A program made the position numbers and the translations under genes. Source: Bacillus sp. V3B (GTDB lineage Bacteria; Bacillota; Bacilli; Bacillales; Cytobacillaceae). From it: 64,000 nt of DNA. The stretch is from the NCBI RefSeq assembly GCF_024494465.1, contig NZ_JAETXM010000006.1, positions 1 through 64,000 of the forward strand, read 5' to 3'. The notes beneath the pieces were generated by a model. It did not search any database, was not told the DNA's origin, and was given only the letters and a program-made list of their open reading frames with translations. This document shows, piece after piece, positions 44,049 through 52,710 of this stretch. How positions within the stretch are numbered: position 1 is the first letter of the stretch; each line of letters opens with the position of its first letter.

Positions 44049-44104
44049 TTAATTCACTCACTTCTTTTAGTATATATTAGTATAATAACAAAAATAGAGA
44101 AAAA

Positions 44105-44120
44105 GTTCCATATTAAGAAC
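44105..44120. promoter_or_regulatory. Candidate SinR operator upstream of paralogue 2
   Basis: GTTCCATATTAAGAAC, with GGTTCT again at 44125. The 318-bp gap 44049-44366 shows nothing else. Confidence 0.4.
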
Positions 44121-44366
44121 ATATGGTTCTATCCATTTGATTATGCGTTTCACTAGATATTTATATTGTATCTTACTTTAACAGTCTTTAATATCTCCTA
44201 ATGAGGGGAGTTTTTACTTCCACCAATAAATTATAATATAAGTTTATATTTTTCCAATAACTAATTGTCTATTTTCTCAACTTTTTCATTTTGCAAGCTT
44301 GCATGAAAAAACATACAATGAATATAGATGAGTTTACTTTTACTGAATGGAAGAGGGGCTATACGA

Positions 44367-45122
44367 ATGATTGTTTTAAAATCAAAAAGAGAAATTGAAA
44401 AAATGAAGGAAGCTGGTGAAATTCTAGCTTCCGTTCATAGGCGTTTAGCTAAAATGATTAAACCAGGTGTGACGACATGGGAAATTGAAGAGTTCGTTGA
44501 CAAGTATTTAAAAAAACAAGGAGCAACTCCTGAACAAAAGGGTTATAAAGGGTATGAGTTTGCAACATGTGCGAGTATTAATGATGAAATTTGCCATGGG
44601 TTTCCAAGGAAAGAGAAGTTAAATAATGGGGATATCGTAACAATCGATATGGTGGTTAATTATAATGGTTCTCTAGCGGATTCTGCTTGGTCATATGCAG
44701 TAGGAGAGGTATCTGAGACGAATCAGAAATTGTTGGATGTGACAAAAAAAGCACTCTATATAGGGATTGAGCAAGCGAAAGTAGGCAATAGAATCGGAGA
44801 TATCGGACATGCGATTCAAACCTATGTAGAAGGGGAAGGTTTTTCGGTTGTTCGTGAGTTTATTGGTCATGGAATTGGAAATGTGATCCATGAAAAGCCT
44901 GATGTACCTCACTATGGGATTCCTGGGAAAGGTCCACGGATAAAAGAAGGTATGGTATTTACAATTGAGCCTATGGTTAATGTTGGAACATTTAGAATGA
45001 AGATGGATAATAACGGATGGACATCAAGAACGGAAGATGGACAGTATTCTGCTCAATATGAGCATACGATTGCCATCACAAAAGACGGCCCGTTCATCTT
45101 AACAGATCAAGAAGAATCTTAA
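44367..45122 (+). CDS. mapB: Methionine aminopeptidase type I (MapB/YflG)
   Basis: 251 residues from ATG 44367 (AAGAGGGGC upstream); the frame opens 39 bases earlier. Removes N-terminal Met. Metal ligands: D in VTIDMVVNYNG, D in GSLADSAWSY, H in FIGHGIGNVIHE, E in FTIEPMVNVG and E in SAQYEHTIAIT; substrate His in DEICHGFP. Size matches B. subtilis YflG (249 aa). First gene of the block syntenic with yfl-yfk-yfj. A short family C copy follows as a possible terminator. Confidence 0.94.
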   Translation: MIVLKSKREIEKMKEAGEILASVHRRLAKMIKPGVTTWEIEEFVDKYLKKQGATPEQKGYKGYEFATCASINDEICHGFPRKEKLNNGDIVTIDMVVNYNGSLADSAWSYAVGEVSETNQKLLDVTKKALYIGIEQAKVGNRIGDIGHAIQTYVEGEGFSVVREFIGHGIGNVIHEKPDVPHYGIPGKGPRIKEGMVFTIEPMVNVGTFRMKMDNNGWTSRTEDGQYSAQYEHTIAITKDGPFILTDQEES

Positions 45123-45131
45123 GCTTGAATT

Positions 45132-45180
45132 AGTCACAGTTTAACGGACAGTAAGACTGTGACTAATGGAAGATTCATTT
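45132..45180. repeat. Family C repeat, short copy C4
   Basis: ATTAGTCACAGT ... ACTGTGACTAAT flank TTAACGGACAGTAAG; ends in GGAAGATTCATTTT. The inverted repeat may end mapB transcription. Confidence 0.6.
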
Positions 45181-45216
45181 TGTTGGAGTGCTAGGTTGGA
45201 AAGTTATAGAATTGTT

Positions 45217-45257
45217 CAAAAAAAAGCGACTCTATTTTATGGAGAAATAGGGTCGCA
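45217..45257 (-). terminator. Terminator of the DUF1128 gene
   Basis: GCGACCCTATTTC and GAAATAGAGTCGC-type arms (45226-45256), followed on the minus strand by TTTTTTT. Confidence 0.8.
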
Positions 45258-45271
45258 TAATATTGAAAATT

Positions 45272-45499
45272 CTATGATTGTTTTCTTAGGTTTCCTAGTT
45301 CTTCGGCAATTGCTTGCATTTCATTCGGGCTAAAGGAGTTTTTCTTCATGACTAGTTCGTAGATTTCTTTTAATTCTTCATACATGTTCTCATCAAAGTG
45401 AGATGGTTTGATTGCACCAAGATTTAACACCTTTAGTTTTTCCTTTATTTTTTCTATCATAAACTCTACATTTTCTACTGATTTTTCAGTTAAGTTCAT
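45272..45499 (-). CDS. yfkK: DUF1128 family protein (YfkK-like)
   Basis: 75 residues from ATG 45499 (GAGAGGATGGG upstream); the ATG at 45511 would overlap the ribosome site. Helical and charged: MNLTEKSVENVEFMIEKIKE, then KLKVLNLGAIKPSHFDENMY and ELVMKKNSFSPNEMQAIAEE, the DUF1128 pattern. B. subtilis YfkK has 71 residues and the same neighbours. Function unknown. Cytosolic. Confidence 0.85.
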   Translation of the reverse strand: MNLTEKSVENVEFMIEKIKEKLKVLNLGAIKPSHFDENMYEELKEIYELVMKKNSFSPNEMQAIAEELGNLRKQS

Positions 45500-45636
45500 T
45501 ATGTTTCCCATCCTCTCAATTTATCTACATCTGTACTTTTGGTTTTCTAGTTTTGACAGCTAGCTAGGAACTCGAGGTCATAAACTGTTTCTACGTTCTT
45601 TTCATCTTTCCATGTTCCTTTAAGAATGTCAATCAT

Positions 45637-45890
45637 ATTTAACTTCATTCAGCAGAAGTCCTCCACTTCTGTAAGTGGGGGATGAATGCAAAAAGCTCTC
45701 TGATTCAGTGGGGGTTCAAACCCCGGCTGAATGAAGTTAAGCCTCCGGCGGATGCCTCGGATTTTTTAAAGGTCATTTATCGAGCGAGCTCGACGACGGA
45801 CAGGACGTCCTAGTCAGGCGAAAGCCACAGGATGTGGCTTTCTGAAGCGTGATAAAAATCCGGGCGCAAATTCGGCGGGGCGAATTTGAT
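45637..45890 (-). ncRNA. Stand-alone HEARO / IscB-type omega RNA-like element, copy 2
   Basis: 254 bp, identical to 18321-18573 except for a few positions, mainly in GGCGGATGCCTCGG and in CATTTATC. The same stems are kept, including the single-base difference in the terminal CCGAATTT hairpin. The flank on the guide side (..GCTTTACACTAT on the minus strand) is unrelated to that of copy 1, as expected for a mobile unit with a site-specific guide. No nuclease or transposase gene nearby. It lies in the 476-bp gap 45500-45975. Confidence 0.55.
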
Positions 45891-45975
45891 ATAGTGTAAA
45901 GCTTAAAATATAGCTATGAGTTACAGTAGGCTGTAGAATAAAAGAAAATAAAGAGAAGGAGGCTAAAGAAAGAAG

Positions 45976-46350
45976 ATGAGTAATACGAAGTTCTGGAAGG
46001 GCGTTGTATTAGGTGCGATTGCTGGTGGAGCACTCAGTTTATTGGATCGTACAACGAGATACACGGTCATAGGAAATTGCCAAAAAACAACGGGTAAAAT
46101 GAAGTATTATGCCAAACATCCCCAAGAAGCAGTTAATTGTGTGAAAGAATCAACTAGAAAAATATGTTCAACAATGGAAGAAGTTGGGGAAGAGATTGCT
46201 TTCATTTCTGAGAAAATTGAAGAACTTAAAGAAATAAAGCCTCAAGTAGCGGATCTGGTAAAAGATACAAAAGAAGTTTTTGTAGAAAGTCCTGATAATG
46301 AAAACGAGGATGAATCTGATGTAAAAGCCACGATGATACCGAACTCATAA
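45976..46350 (+). CDS. YtxH-like membrane-anchored protein
   Basis: 124 residues. One N-terminal hydrophobic segment FWKGVVLGAIAGGALSLLD, as in the YtxH family, then a helical polar region with EEVGEEIAFISEKIEELKEI and an acidic tail ENEDESDVKAT. AGAAGGAGGC precedes the ATG by 11 bases. It takes the place of yfkI, beside the YihY-type gene yfkH. Probably a membrane-tethered stress protein; exact role unknown. Confidence 0.7.
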   Translation: MSNTKFWKGVVLGAIAGGALSLLDRTTRYTVIGNCQKTTGKMKYYAKHPQEAVNCVKESTRKICSTMEEVGEEIAFISEKIEELKEIKPQVADLVKDTKEVFVESPDNENEDESDVKATMIPNS

Positions 46351-46409
46351 TAGAATGATCTATGGGAAATGAATAGAAGCTAATATTTTTCTGTCAGATA
46401 AGCAGAATA

Positions 46410-47267
46410 ATGAAGGTGTTTCGTTTCAACCGAGATTGGATGGTGGGCATGAGGAAATTAATGGAGTTTGTTCAACATTTATGGAAAAGGTTTCAGAAAG
46501 ATGACTATTTTGGAATTGCAGCCCAATTAGCTTATTTTTTCTTGCTGTCATTGTTCCCACTTCTTATTTTTATCGTAACCTTATTTCCATATTTACCAAT
46601 TACACAAGAAGATCTGCTCAGCTTAGTTCGTGATTTTGCTCCCAGTGGTACGATGGAATTGATTGAAACAAATCTTGCACAAATGTCACAAAAAAATGGT
46701 GCCCTTTTATCCCTTGGGATTATTGGTACCATTTGGTCTGCATCTAATGGCATAAATGCAATCGTCAAAGCTTTAAATAGAGCGTATGAGGTAAAAGAAG
46801 GTCGCTCTTTTCTCAAGACACGGATGATGGCTATTCTTTTAACATTAGCCATGATTCTTGTCATTGTCGTGGCACTTATTCTACCTGTGTTTGGTAAGCA
46901 AATTGGTGTTTTTCTTTTTTCAATATTTAAATTATCTGACGAATTTATTAAGGGATGGAATGCTTTCCGGTGGCTCATTAGTTCAGTTATTATTTTTGTT
47001 ATTTTTATTGGACTTTATTGGTTGGCACCGAACAAGAAGTTCGCTTGTCGGAGTGCAATACCGGGAGCTGTCTTTGCCACGGTGGGTTGGATTTTAACTT
47101 CATATGCTTTTTCATTTTATGTAAGTAATTTCGGAAATTATTCAGCCACTTACGGAAGTATTGGGGCTATTATCGTGTTAATGATCTGGTTTTATATTTC
47201 AGGGATTATCATTATTATTGGTGGGGAAGTAAACGCTTTTTATATTAAAGTAAAAACGGACTGCTGA
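46410..47267 (+). CDS. yfkH: YihY/BrkB family inner membrane protein (YfkH-like)
   Basis: 285 residues at most; true start may be ATG 46440 or 46449, since no good ribosome site precedes any of them. Six membrane helices. Family motifs: DDYFGIAAQLAYFFLLSLFP near the N-terminus, TIWSASNGINAIVKALNRAY, and SYAFSFYVSNFGNYSATYGS followed by IIVLMIWFYISGIIIIIGGE. Once mislabelled RNase BN; transport-like function unknown. Fits the yfkH position in the syntenic block. Confidence 0.88.
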   Translation: MKVFRFNRDWMVGMRKLMEFVQHLWKRFQKDDYFGIAAQLAYFFLLSLFPLLIFIVTLFPYLPITQEDLLSLVRDFAPSGTMELIETNLAQMSQKNGALLSLGIIGTIWSASNGINAIVKALNRAYEVKEGRSFLKTRMMAILLTLAMILVIVVALILPVFGKQIGVFLFSIFKLSDEFIKGWNAFRWLISSVIIFVIFIGLYWLAPNKKFACRSAIPGAVFATVGWILTSYAFSFYVSNFGNYSATYGSIGAIIVLMIWFYISGIIIIIGGEVNAFYIKVKTDC

Positions 47268-47362
47268 AATTCCCTTGAGTTTCCATCTTTAATTCCATTC
47301 TTTCTGTCAAAAATATAGTTGGGGGAAGAAGAGATCCCACTATGATTGCAGGAGGGAATACA

Positions 47363-47467
47363 ATGGCGAAACAGACAAAAAAAGATGGTGGAACAAAACA
47401 AAAGGGTAAAAATAAGCCAAATCAAAAAACATCTAGTTCAGCAAATGGTCAAAACGGTTACCATTAG
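47363..47467 (+). CDS. Small basic protein, 34 aa
   Basis: ATG 47363 with AGGAGGG eight bases upstream. The peptide starts MAKQTKKDGGTKQKGKNK and ends SANGQNGYH: lysine, glutamine and glycine rich with no hydrophobic core. A 21-bp-stem terminator begins at the stop codon, which backs a real gene. Unrecognised. It resembles intrinsically disordered minor spore proteins in composition. Same style as the 44-aa gene at 20609. Confidence 0.65.
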   Translation: MAKQTKKDGGTKQKGKNKPNQKTSSSANGQNGYH

Positions 47468-47515
47468 AACAAGAAAGGTCTGGGACCTCGAGGGTCCTAG
47501 ACCTTTTCTTGTTCT
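47467..47515 (+). terminator. Terminator after the 34-aa gene
   Basis: GAACAAGAAAGGTCTGGGACC and GGTCCTAGACCTTTTCTTGTTC around TCGAG; one mismatch over 21 pairs. Confidence 0.88.
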
Positions 47516-47518
47516 AAT

Positions 47519-47649
47519 GGTTTTGTTAAACAATATTGTTGATGCTTTAAATGCCTTTGGTATACGCGTCCATTACGTTATTCCATGGAATAAAACACAT
47601 GGCCGCATACACCAAAGGAAAATTTTCAACATAAATCATTAACATAGCC
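47519..47649. repeat. Family A palindromic repeat, copy A6 (best preserved)
   Basis: 131 bp centred on ATTCCATGGAAT. Left: GTTTTGTTAAACAATATTG, CCTTTGGTATACGCGTCC; right: GGCCGCATACACCAAAGG, AAATCATTAACATAGCC. The two halves match when one is inverted. Confidence 0.85.
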
Positions 47650-47667
47650 TTTCTAAAAAACATGGAA

Positions 47668-49590
47668 TCAGGATTTTAATAATCTTAGACCATTTAGGAT
47701 CACTAAAATCGTACTTCCTTCGTGACCAAGTACACCTAATGGTAAATCTACCGCTTGTAAGAAGTTAGATGAAATAAGCAATATGATTACACTGATTGAA
47801 AACATAACATTTTGTTTGACAATTTTATTCATTCTTTTTGATAGCCGAATTGCTTCGGAAATTCGTGGTAAATCATTTTTCATTAGGACAATATCAGCTG
47901 TTTCAAGTGCCACATCGGTCCCACCGCCCATAGCGATTCCAACGTTAGCCGTTGCAAGAGCAGGGGCATCATTTATTCCATCGCCCACCATCGCAACAGT
48001 GCCGTATTTTTCCTTTAATCGTCTTAAGTGATCCACCTTATTTTCTGGCAAGCATTCAGCAATGTATTCATCTACATGACTTTCAGCAGAAATAGCTTGT
48101 GCCGTTTTTGTACTATCGCCGGTTAGCATGATTGTATAAATTCCTTGTGCCTTTAATTGATCAATTGCATTCTTTGTTTCTTCGCGTACGATATCTTTTA
48201 GAGCTATGAGCGCAACAATGCTATCACCTTTTTGAACAAAGACAACGGTTTTTCCTTCACTTGCAAGCCTTTGTTCGGCTCCGTCTACAAACGTTTCAGC
48301 ATCTTCCTTGTTAACAAATCCAGCTTTCCCAATTTTCCACTCCTCATGATCAATTACTGCTTTGACTCCCCATCCCGCCACGTCTTCAATGCTTTCAGGA
48401 TGTATAAGGTTAGTCGTTAGTTTTTCTTTTGCATATTTTACAATCGAATTGGCAAGTGGATGATTGGAATGACTTTCAATGGAGGCTGCAATAAGCAATA
48501 CATCATCCGCATTGAGTCCATTTTCAACAACTACATCAGTCACTTCTGGCTTTCCTTTTGTTAATGTTCCTGTTTTGTCAAACGCAATTGCTTGAACATG
48601 ACTTAAATTTTCTAAGTGCATGCCACCTTTAAAAAGAATCCCACGTTTAGCGCCATTTGAAATAGCTGATAGAGTAGCTGGCATAATCGATGCAACTAGG
48701 GCACAAGGAGATGCAACAACAAGTAAAACCATCGCCCGATAAAAGGTTTCAGTCCAGCTCCATCCAAGTAGATAATGTGGAAGAAACATCATGACGACTA
48801 CAATTCCTAAAATGATTTTAACGTAGTTTCCTTCAAAGCGTTCGATAAACAATTGCGAAGGGGATTTTTCACTTTGTGCTGACTGAACCAACTCAATAAT
48901 CTTTTGGAATAATGTTTCACTTGTCGGTTTTGTAATTTCAATCGTAATTGAACCATTTAAATTGACTGTTCCAGCAAATACATCATCTTGATTTCCTTTT
49001 GAAACAGGAATAGATTCTCCTGTAATAGCAGCCTCATCAATGGTCGTCAATCCTTTTACAATTTTTCCATCTGCAGGGACTCTTTCCCCAGGTTTAATTA
49101 AAATCATGTCACCCATTGATACATCTGATACGTTAACGCGCTCTTCCCTTCCATTTATGACACGCAAGGCTTCTTCAGGTTGAAGTTCCATTAGAGACGA
49201 GATTTCCTTATGGCTCTTGTTCATTGTGTAAGTTTCTAAAGCGCCACTTAAGGCAAAAATAAAAATGAGGATGGCTCCTTCTGTCCAATAGCCAATAATG
49301 GCAGAACCAATCGCAGCCAAGATCATTAGCATCTCAACATTAAGTTCTTTGTTCTCAATTGTATCTATAATTCCTTCTTTTGCTTTTGCAAAGCCTCCAA
49401 TCACAAATGCAAGGATATAGATCATAACGGAGAGTGTTGTAGCACCATTTTGATCGAATAACCATCCAATAAAAATAAATATTCCACATATAATTGCAGC
49501 AATTAATTCCCAATTGATTTTTGCTTTATCCCATATACTTTCCTGTGGAACGTTTTTTTGGTTCTTTAGGACCTGAGTTTCTGTATTCAT
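47668..49590 (-). CDS. zosA: Heavy-metal P1B-type ATPase (ZosA-like, zinc)
   Basis: 640 residues; B. subtilis ZosA (YkvW) has 637. Metal motif in helix 6 is SPC (294-296, VVASPCALVAS) rather than CPC. Also TGES at 190-193, DKTGTLT with D338, a SNHPLA histidine motif and GDGINDAPAL. There is no N-terminal HMA domain. ZosA imports Zn2+ under PerR control in peroxide stress; ZntA/CadA-type export is the alternative. GGAGGAACAAAA precedes ATG. A terminator-like hairpin lies in the leader. It is inserted between yfkH and yfkD relative to B. subtilis. Confidence 0.88.
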   Translation of the reverse strand: MNTETQVLKNQKNVPQESIWDKAKINWELIAAIICGIFIFIGWLFDQNGATTLSVMIYILAFVIGGFAKAKEGIIDTIENKELNVEMLMILAAIGSAIIGYWTEGAILIFIFALSGALETYTMNKSHKEISSLMELQPEEALRVINGREERVNVSDVSMGDMILIKPGERVPADGKIVKGLTTIDEAAITGESIPVSKGNQDDVFAGTVNLNGSITIEITKPTSETLFQKIIELVQSAQSEKSPSQLFIERFEGNYVKIILGIVVVMMFLPHYLLGWSWTETFYRAMVLLVVASPCALVASIMPATLSAISNGAKRGILFKGGMHLENLSHVQAIAFDKTGTLTKGKPEVTDVVVENGLNADDVLLIAASIESHSNHPLANSIVKYAKEKLTTNLIHPESIEDVAGWGVKAVIDHEEWKIGKAGFVNKEDAETFVDGAEQRLASEGKTVVFVQKGDSIVALIALKDIVREETKNAIDQLKAQGIYTIMLTGDSTKTAQAISAESHVDEYIAECLPENKVDHLRRLKEKYGTVAMVGDGINDAPALATANVGIAMGGGTDVALETADIVLMKNDLPRISEAIRLSKRMNKIVKQNVMFSISVIILLISSNFLQAVDLPLGVLGHEGSTILVILNGLRLLKS

Positions 49591-49664
49591 TTTTGTTCCT
49601 CCTTTTTCACTGTTTTGATAGTGAATACTTTCTTATTGAGAAGAATAATCAACATCAATACCCT

Positions 49665-49701
49665 TAAAAAACACGAAAGCTGCCACCAGTATGGTGACAG
49701 C
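49665..49701 (-). promoter_or_regulatory. Terminator-like hairpin in the zosA leader
   Basis: On the minus strand GCTGTCACCA-TAC-TGGTGGCAGC is followed by TTTCGTGTTTTTT, about 75 bases ahead of zosA. It may be an attenuator or end a short transcript from the 49702-49960 region, which otherwise holds only a family A half-copy at 49806. Confidence 0.5.
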
Positions 49702-49967
49702 AGAAATTCTCTCATTAAATATTCATTTATATGGATCAACTTTATCACACAATCGTGTTTTGGCAAAGAAAAATGCTTGCAGACATTTAGGGGGATTTTT
49801 ACCTTTGGCTGTGTTAATAATCATTACCTGAACAAAGCTTTAGTTTTAATAACAGGAGTATAAACCAGAGGGAAATTCTTCATTTTAGATGGATAATCTG
49901 AATGAACTCAGAAAACAATATACTAGGAGAAATTTTTACAAGATGTGAGTTGAAAGGAGTTCATCTG

Positions 49968-50798
49968 ATGAAGAAAAATTTGATTTATTTATTTTTGGGG
50001 CTTATGTTTATGCTTACTTCTCTTTCTTCTCTTCCTTTTGCCAAGGCAGAAAAGCAGCAAGAAAAGGTAAAGCATTCTCCAAAACAGACGATTACGATTC
50101 CTAATTCGGTTATGAATATTGCGAAAGAAAATACATATCCAAATCCAGCAGTCGAAATGCCGAAATTAGAACCAAGTGAATTGACAAAAGAACTTATTGA
50201 TACAACTAAGGTGAAAATTGAAAACCCTGATCTTATTCGTATGCTTAATGAAACAACAGTCAATAGTACTCCGTTTGCAATCGGATATCGGGCTATCATT
50301 TATCTTGGTCAATGGCCACTTAATTATAAATCGGCTGAGACAGCACCAAATTGGGAGTATCAAAAAATTAATACCAATTATTATGATAATCGTGGTGGAA
50401 CTGCTCCATATCAGATTCATTATGTACAAGAGGCACAAAAAATTGTCCGTGGAGGGCTAACGGCAAAGGTCTCCAATACGGATCAAGTGAAAAATATGAT
50501 GTTAATGAAAGCGATGCAAAATTCTGGTTTGCCACTAGCGTTTGAAACAGTCATTGGTGGTGGATCGAAAAAAGATCAAGTATATAATGTTCCTCCTAAA
50601 ATGCTTGGTTATTTACATGGGTTTGCCCCAGCGGTTAACGAAAAGGGAAATATAACGTATGGTGAAGTGTACTTAATGCTAAAAGGTAGTAAAAAGTCCA
50701 TTGTCATTAAGAATGTCACTTCACAAGGAATTAGTGCTTGGATTCCAATCCAAGATCATGTTTCCTTCCAATTTGTCGCTAGCGAACAACCTCGTTAA
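49968..50798 (+). CDS. yfkD: YfkD-like secreted protein
   Basis: 276 residues from ATG 49968 (AAAGGAG upstream, nine-base spacing). Signal peptide: KKNLIYLFLGLMFMLTSLSSL with cleavage near AKA-EK. The mature part has TPFAIGYRAIIYLGQWPLNY and the C-terminal MLKGSKKSIVIKNVTSQGI, as in YfkD family proteins of Bacillus (264 aa). Likely exported or in the forespore intermembrane space; function unknown. Monocistronic, ended by a family B hairpin. Confidence 0.85.
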   Translation: MKKNLIYLFLGLMFMLTSLSSLPFAKAEKQQEKVKHSPKQTITIPNSVMNIAKENTYPNPAVEMPKLEPSELTKELIDTTKVKIENPDLIRMLNETTVNSTPFAIGYRAIIYLGQWPLNYKSAETAPNWEYQKINTNYYDNRGGTAPYQIHYVQEAQKIVRGGLTAKVSNTDQVKNMMLMKAMQNSGLPLAFETVIGGGSKKDQVYNVPPKMLGYLHGFAPAVNEKGNITYGEVYLMLKGSKKSIVIKNVTSQGISAWIPIQDHVSFQFVASEQPR

Positions 50799-50805
50799 CT
50801 AATAA

Positions 50806-50854
50806 GTATCAGGCACCACTAAAAGGCAGTTGTCCTTTAGTGGTGCCTGATACC
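50806..50854. repeat. Family B hairpin, copy B5
   Basis: GTATCAGGCACCACTAAAAGG and CCTTTAGTGGTGCCTGATAC, loop CAGTTGT; note compensatory changes (GTATC/GATAC) relative to copies at 29960 and 32144. Confidence 0.75.
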
Positions 50855-50857
50855 GTT

Positions 50858-51014
50858 TATCCCACTCTTAACGGGCAGTAAGACCCCCACCTCAAGATTC
50901 AGAGTATAACAAATGAAGATAGATGGGGGATCAACTGCCCGTAAAGGTCCGATAAGCGCTACTAACCATCAGTGGGGGATGAAGAAAAAACCCCACTGAT
51001 GGAAGTCTTCTTTA
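50858..51014. repeat. Family C repeat, full-length copy C5
   Basis: 157 bp. ACGGGCAGT pairs with ACTGCCCGT, enclosing ACCCCCACCT/AGATGGGGG; then CCATCAGTGGGG pairs with CCCCACTGATGG. The end of the element supplies the stop codon region of yfkAB. Spacer between the two stems: AAAGGTCCGATAAGCGCTAC. Confidence 0.75.
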
Positions 51015-52127
51015 TAATAATGATTTTTGTTTTTGAAAGTCAATATTTTGATAATAGCTATTTTTCACTAATACATTTGGACCAAGGCAACGGACACTTG
51101 GACAATGGCAGTTTAATGAAGTAGCTAGTTTTGTCTGTAACCAATTATTAAACACAGTAGTCAGTTGATCTTCTTGGATGTTTCCAAGGGGAGGTGTATC
51201 ACCAAAATCAGTAACAATGACGTCTCCAGTGAAAATATTGACGTTTAAGCGGGAGCGACCATCAGGATCATTTCGAACAGTAACCATTTTTTCATGAGCT
51301 AGTCTTTTTAATAGATGTAAATCTTCTTCATTTTTCATACAAGAATAAAAAGGTAGCGTACCAAACAGCATCCACTTGTTCGGATCACGAATATCTAGAA
51401 GATGATGAATAGCAGTGCGAATTTCTTCTAGGCTCAATGTCTCTAATGAGGAGGCGAAATCTGATGGATACATAGGATGAATTTCATGACGTCCACACTT
51501 CATTTCATGTACGATTTGCTTATGAATCGTCTCTAAATAGGGCACGGTTCGCTTGTTCAACATGGTTTCTGCTGATACCATGACACCACTTTCAGCTAAT
51601 GCCCGGCTGTTATCAATCATTTGACTAAAAAGTTTTTTCCGTTGCTCTCTAGTTGGCTTACGTTCCATCCGAGCAAATCCACCATCGATAAAGTCTTCTT
51701 CTGTACCCCAATTATGCGAAATATGCAGAACATCCAAATAAGGGATGATTGCGTCATAACGTTCGAGATCAAGAGTAAGATTTGAATTGATCTGCGTTCT
51801 GACACCACGCTCAGAAGCATATTTCAGCAGGGGAATAACGTATTCGTTAACGGATTTCTTAGAAAGAATGGGCTCTCCCCCTGTAATACTTAATGTTCGT
51901 AAATGGGGAATTTCATCGAGCCGATTGAGCAGAAGAGTAAGTGGAAGACCATCAGAGTCTTTAGGAAGCAAGGTGTATCCAACAGCACAATGCTCACAGC
52001 GCATATTGCATAAATTAGTTGTTGTAAATTCTACATTTGTTAAAGTAAGTTTTCCGTGCTCGGTCACATCCATATAAGCTTCCCAAGGGTCGAAGTTAGG
52101 ATCTATTTTCTTTTTTTCGGAAATCAT
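51012..52127 (-). CDS. yfkAB: Radical SAM protein with C-terminal CxCxxxxC motif (YfkAB)
   Basis: 371 residues. Radical SAM cluster CNMRCEHC (Cx3CxxC type: NLCNMRCEHC) at about 39-46 and SITGGEPILS for SAM binding. A final CHCPSVRCLG gives the CxCxxxxC signature that names this subfamily. GAAGGGAGAATATA precedes ATG. Fits B. subtilis yfkA/yfkB in the same synteny. Cytosolic; reaction unknown, peptide or cofactor modification is a possibility. Confidence 0.9.
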   Translation of the reverse strand: MISEKKKIDPNFDPWEAYMDVTEHGKLTLTNVEFTTTNLCNMRCEHCAVGYTLLPKDSDGLPLTLLLNRLDEIPHLRTLSITGGEPILSKKSVNEYVIPLLKYASERGVRTQINSNLTLDLERYDAIIPYLDVLHISHNWGTEEDFIDGGFARMERKPTREQRKKLFSQMIDNSRALAESGVMVSAETMLNKRTVPYLETIHKQIVHEMKCGRHEIHPMYPSDFASSLETLSLEEIRTAIHHLLDIRDPNKWMLFGTLPFYSCMKNEEDLHLLKRLAHEKMVTVRNDPDGRSRLNVNIFTGDVIVTDFGDTPPLGNIQEDQLTTVFNNWLQTKLATSLNCHCPSVRCLGPNVLVKNSYYQNIDFQKQKSLL

Positions 52128-52298
52128 TATATTCTCCCTTCTTATGTACTACTAGTATTCTTATGTCTGTATCTCCAAAGACATTATTGAATTAATTAGA
52201 GTGGTTGTCAATTAGAAATGGAAGAGGAGGACAAATAGTATTGCCTTATTTCTTGTTTTTCGATAGGATAAATTACGAAAGTGAAAGGAGCGATTTTT

Positions 52299-52484
52299 TT
52301 GGGTAGTCCGACACATGATAAAAATAGACAAGTATCTTTTTTGAAGCAGCGTTTAAATATGTTTCTTGATGTACTAGATGCAATTGATCCAGAGGATACT
52401 GATCTTGATGATATTGATCGTTTAATTGAAATGGTCGACGAACTTGAATCAAAATGCCATGAGTTCAATCACAGGGACCTTTAA
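52299..52484 (+). CDS. SE1561 family small protein
   Basis: 61 residues from TTG 52299, set by GAAAGGAG (52283-52290); the GTG at 52281 would precede that site. SFLKQRLNMFLDVLDAIDPED and DLDDIDRLIEMVDELESK match the helical, acidic SE1561 family of Bacillales. Function unknown. Separate unit, with its own terminator. Confidence 0.8.
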   Translation: MGSPTHDKNRQVSFLKQRLNMFLDVLDAIDPEDTDLDDIDRLIEMVDELESKCHEFNHRDL

Positions 52485-52519
52485 AGAGTCGATTTTTGAC
52501 TCTTTTTTTATATTATTTA
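52485..52519 (+). terminator. Terminator of the SE1561 gene
   Basis: AAAGAGTC-GATTTTT-GACTCTTT followed by TTTTAT. Confidence 0.85.
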
Positions 52520-52541
52520 AAAATAGCAGTAACCAAGCAGG

Positions 52542-52592
52542 GTTCATGGTGCCCGAAAACGAAAAAAATAGTAAACGTGATCGCCATGAACG
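52542..52592. repeat. Family D repeat, copy 4
   Basis: TTCATGGTGCCCGAAAACG ... CGTGATCGCCATGAACG; CATGGTG and CGCCATG arms. Confidence 0.5.
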
Positions 52593-52710
52593 TCTAGGTA
52601 ATCTTAATTGGACTGTTTTTATCTTTTAAAATAGAAATCTTACGAGTATAATGGAAGTGTCTAAATTATCTAAAAATAGGGTTGCTATTTACGGGGAGGG
52701 GAACTATTTC

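Noticed and set aside
46532-46978. 148-codon minus-strand frame
   Set aside because: Antisense to the YihY-type membrane protein; basic Ile/Arg/Lys-rich shadow typical for antisense of membrane helices.
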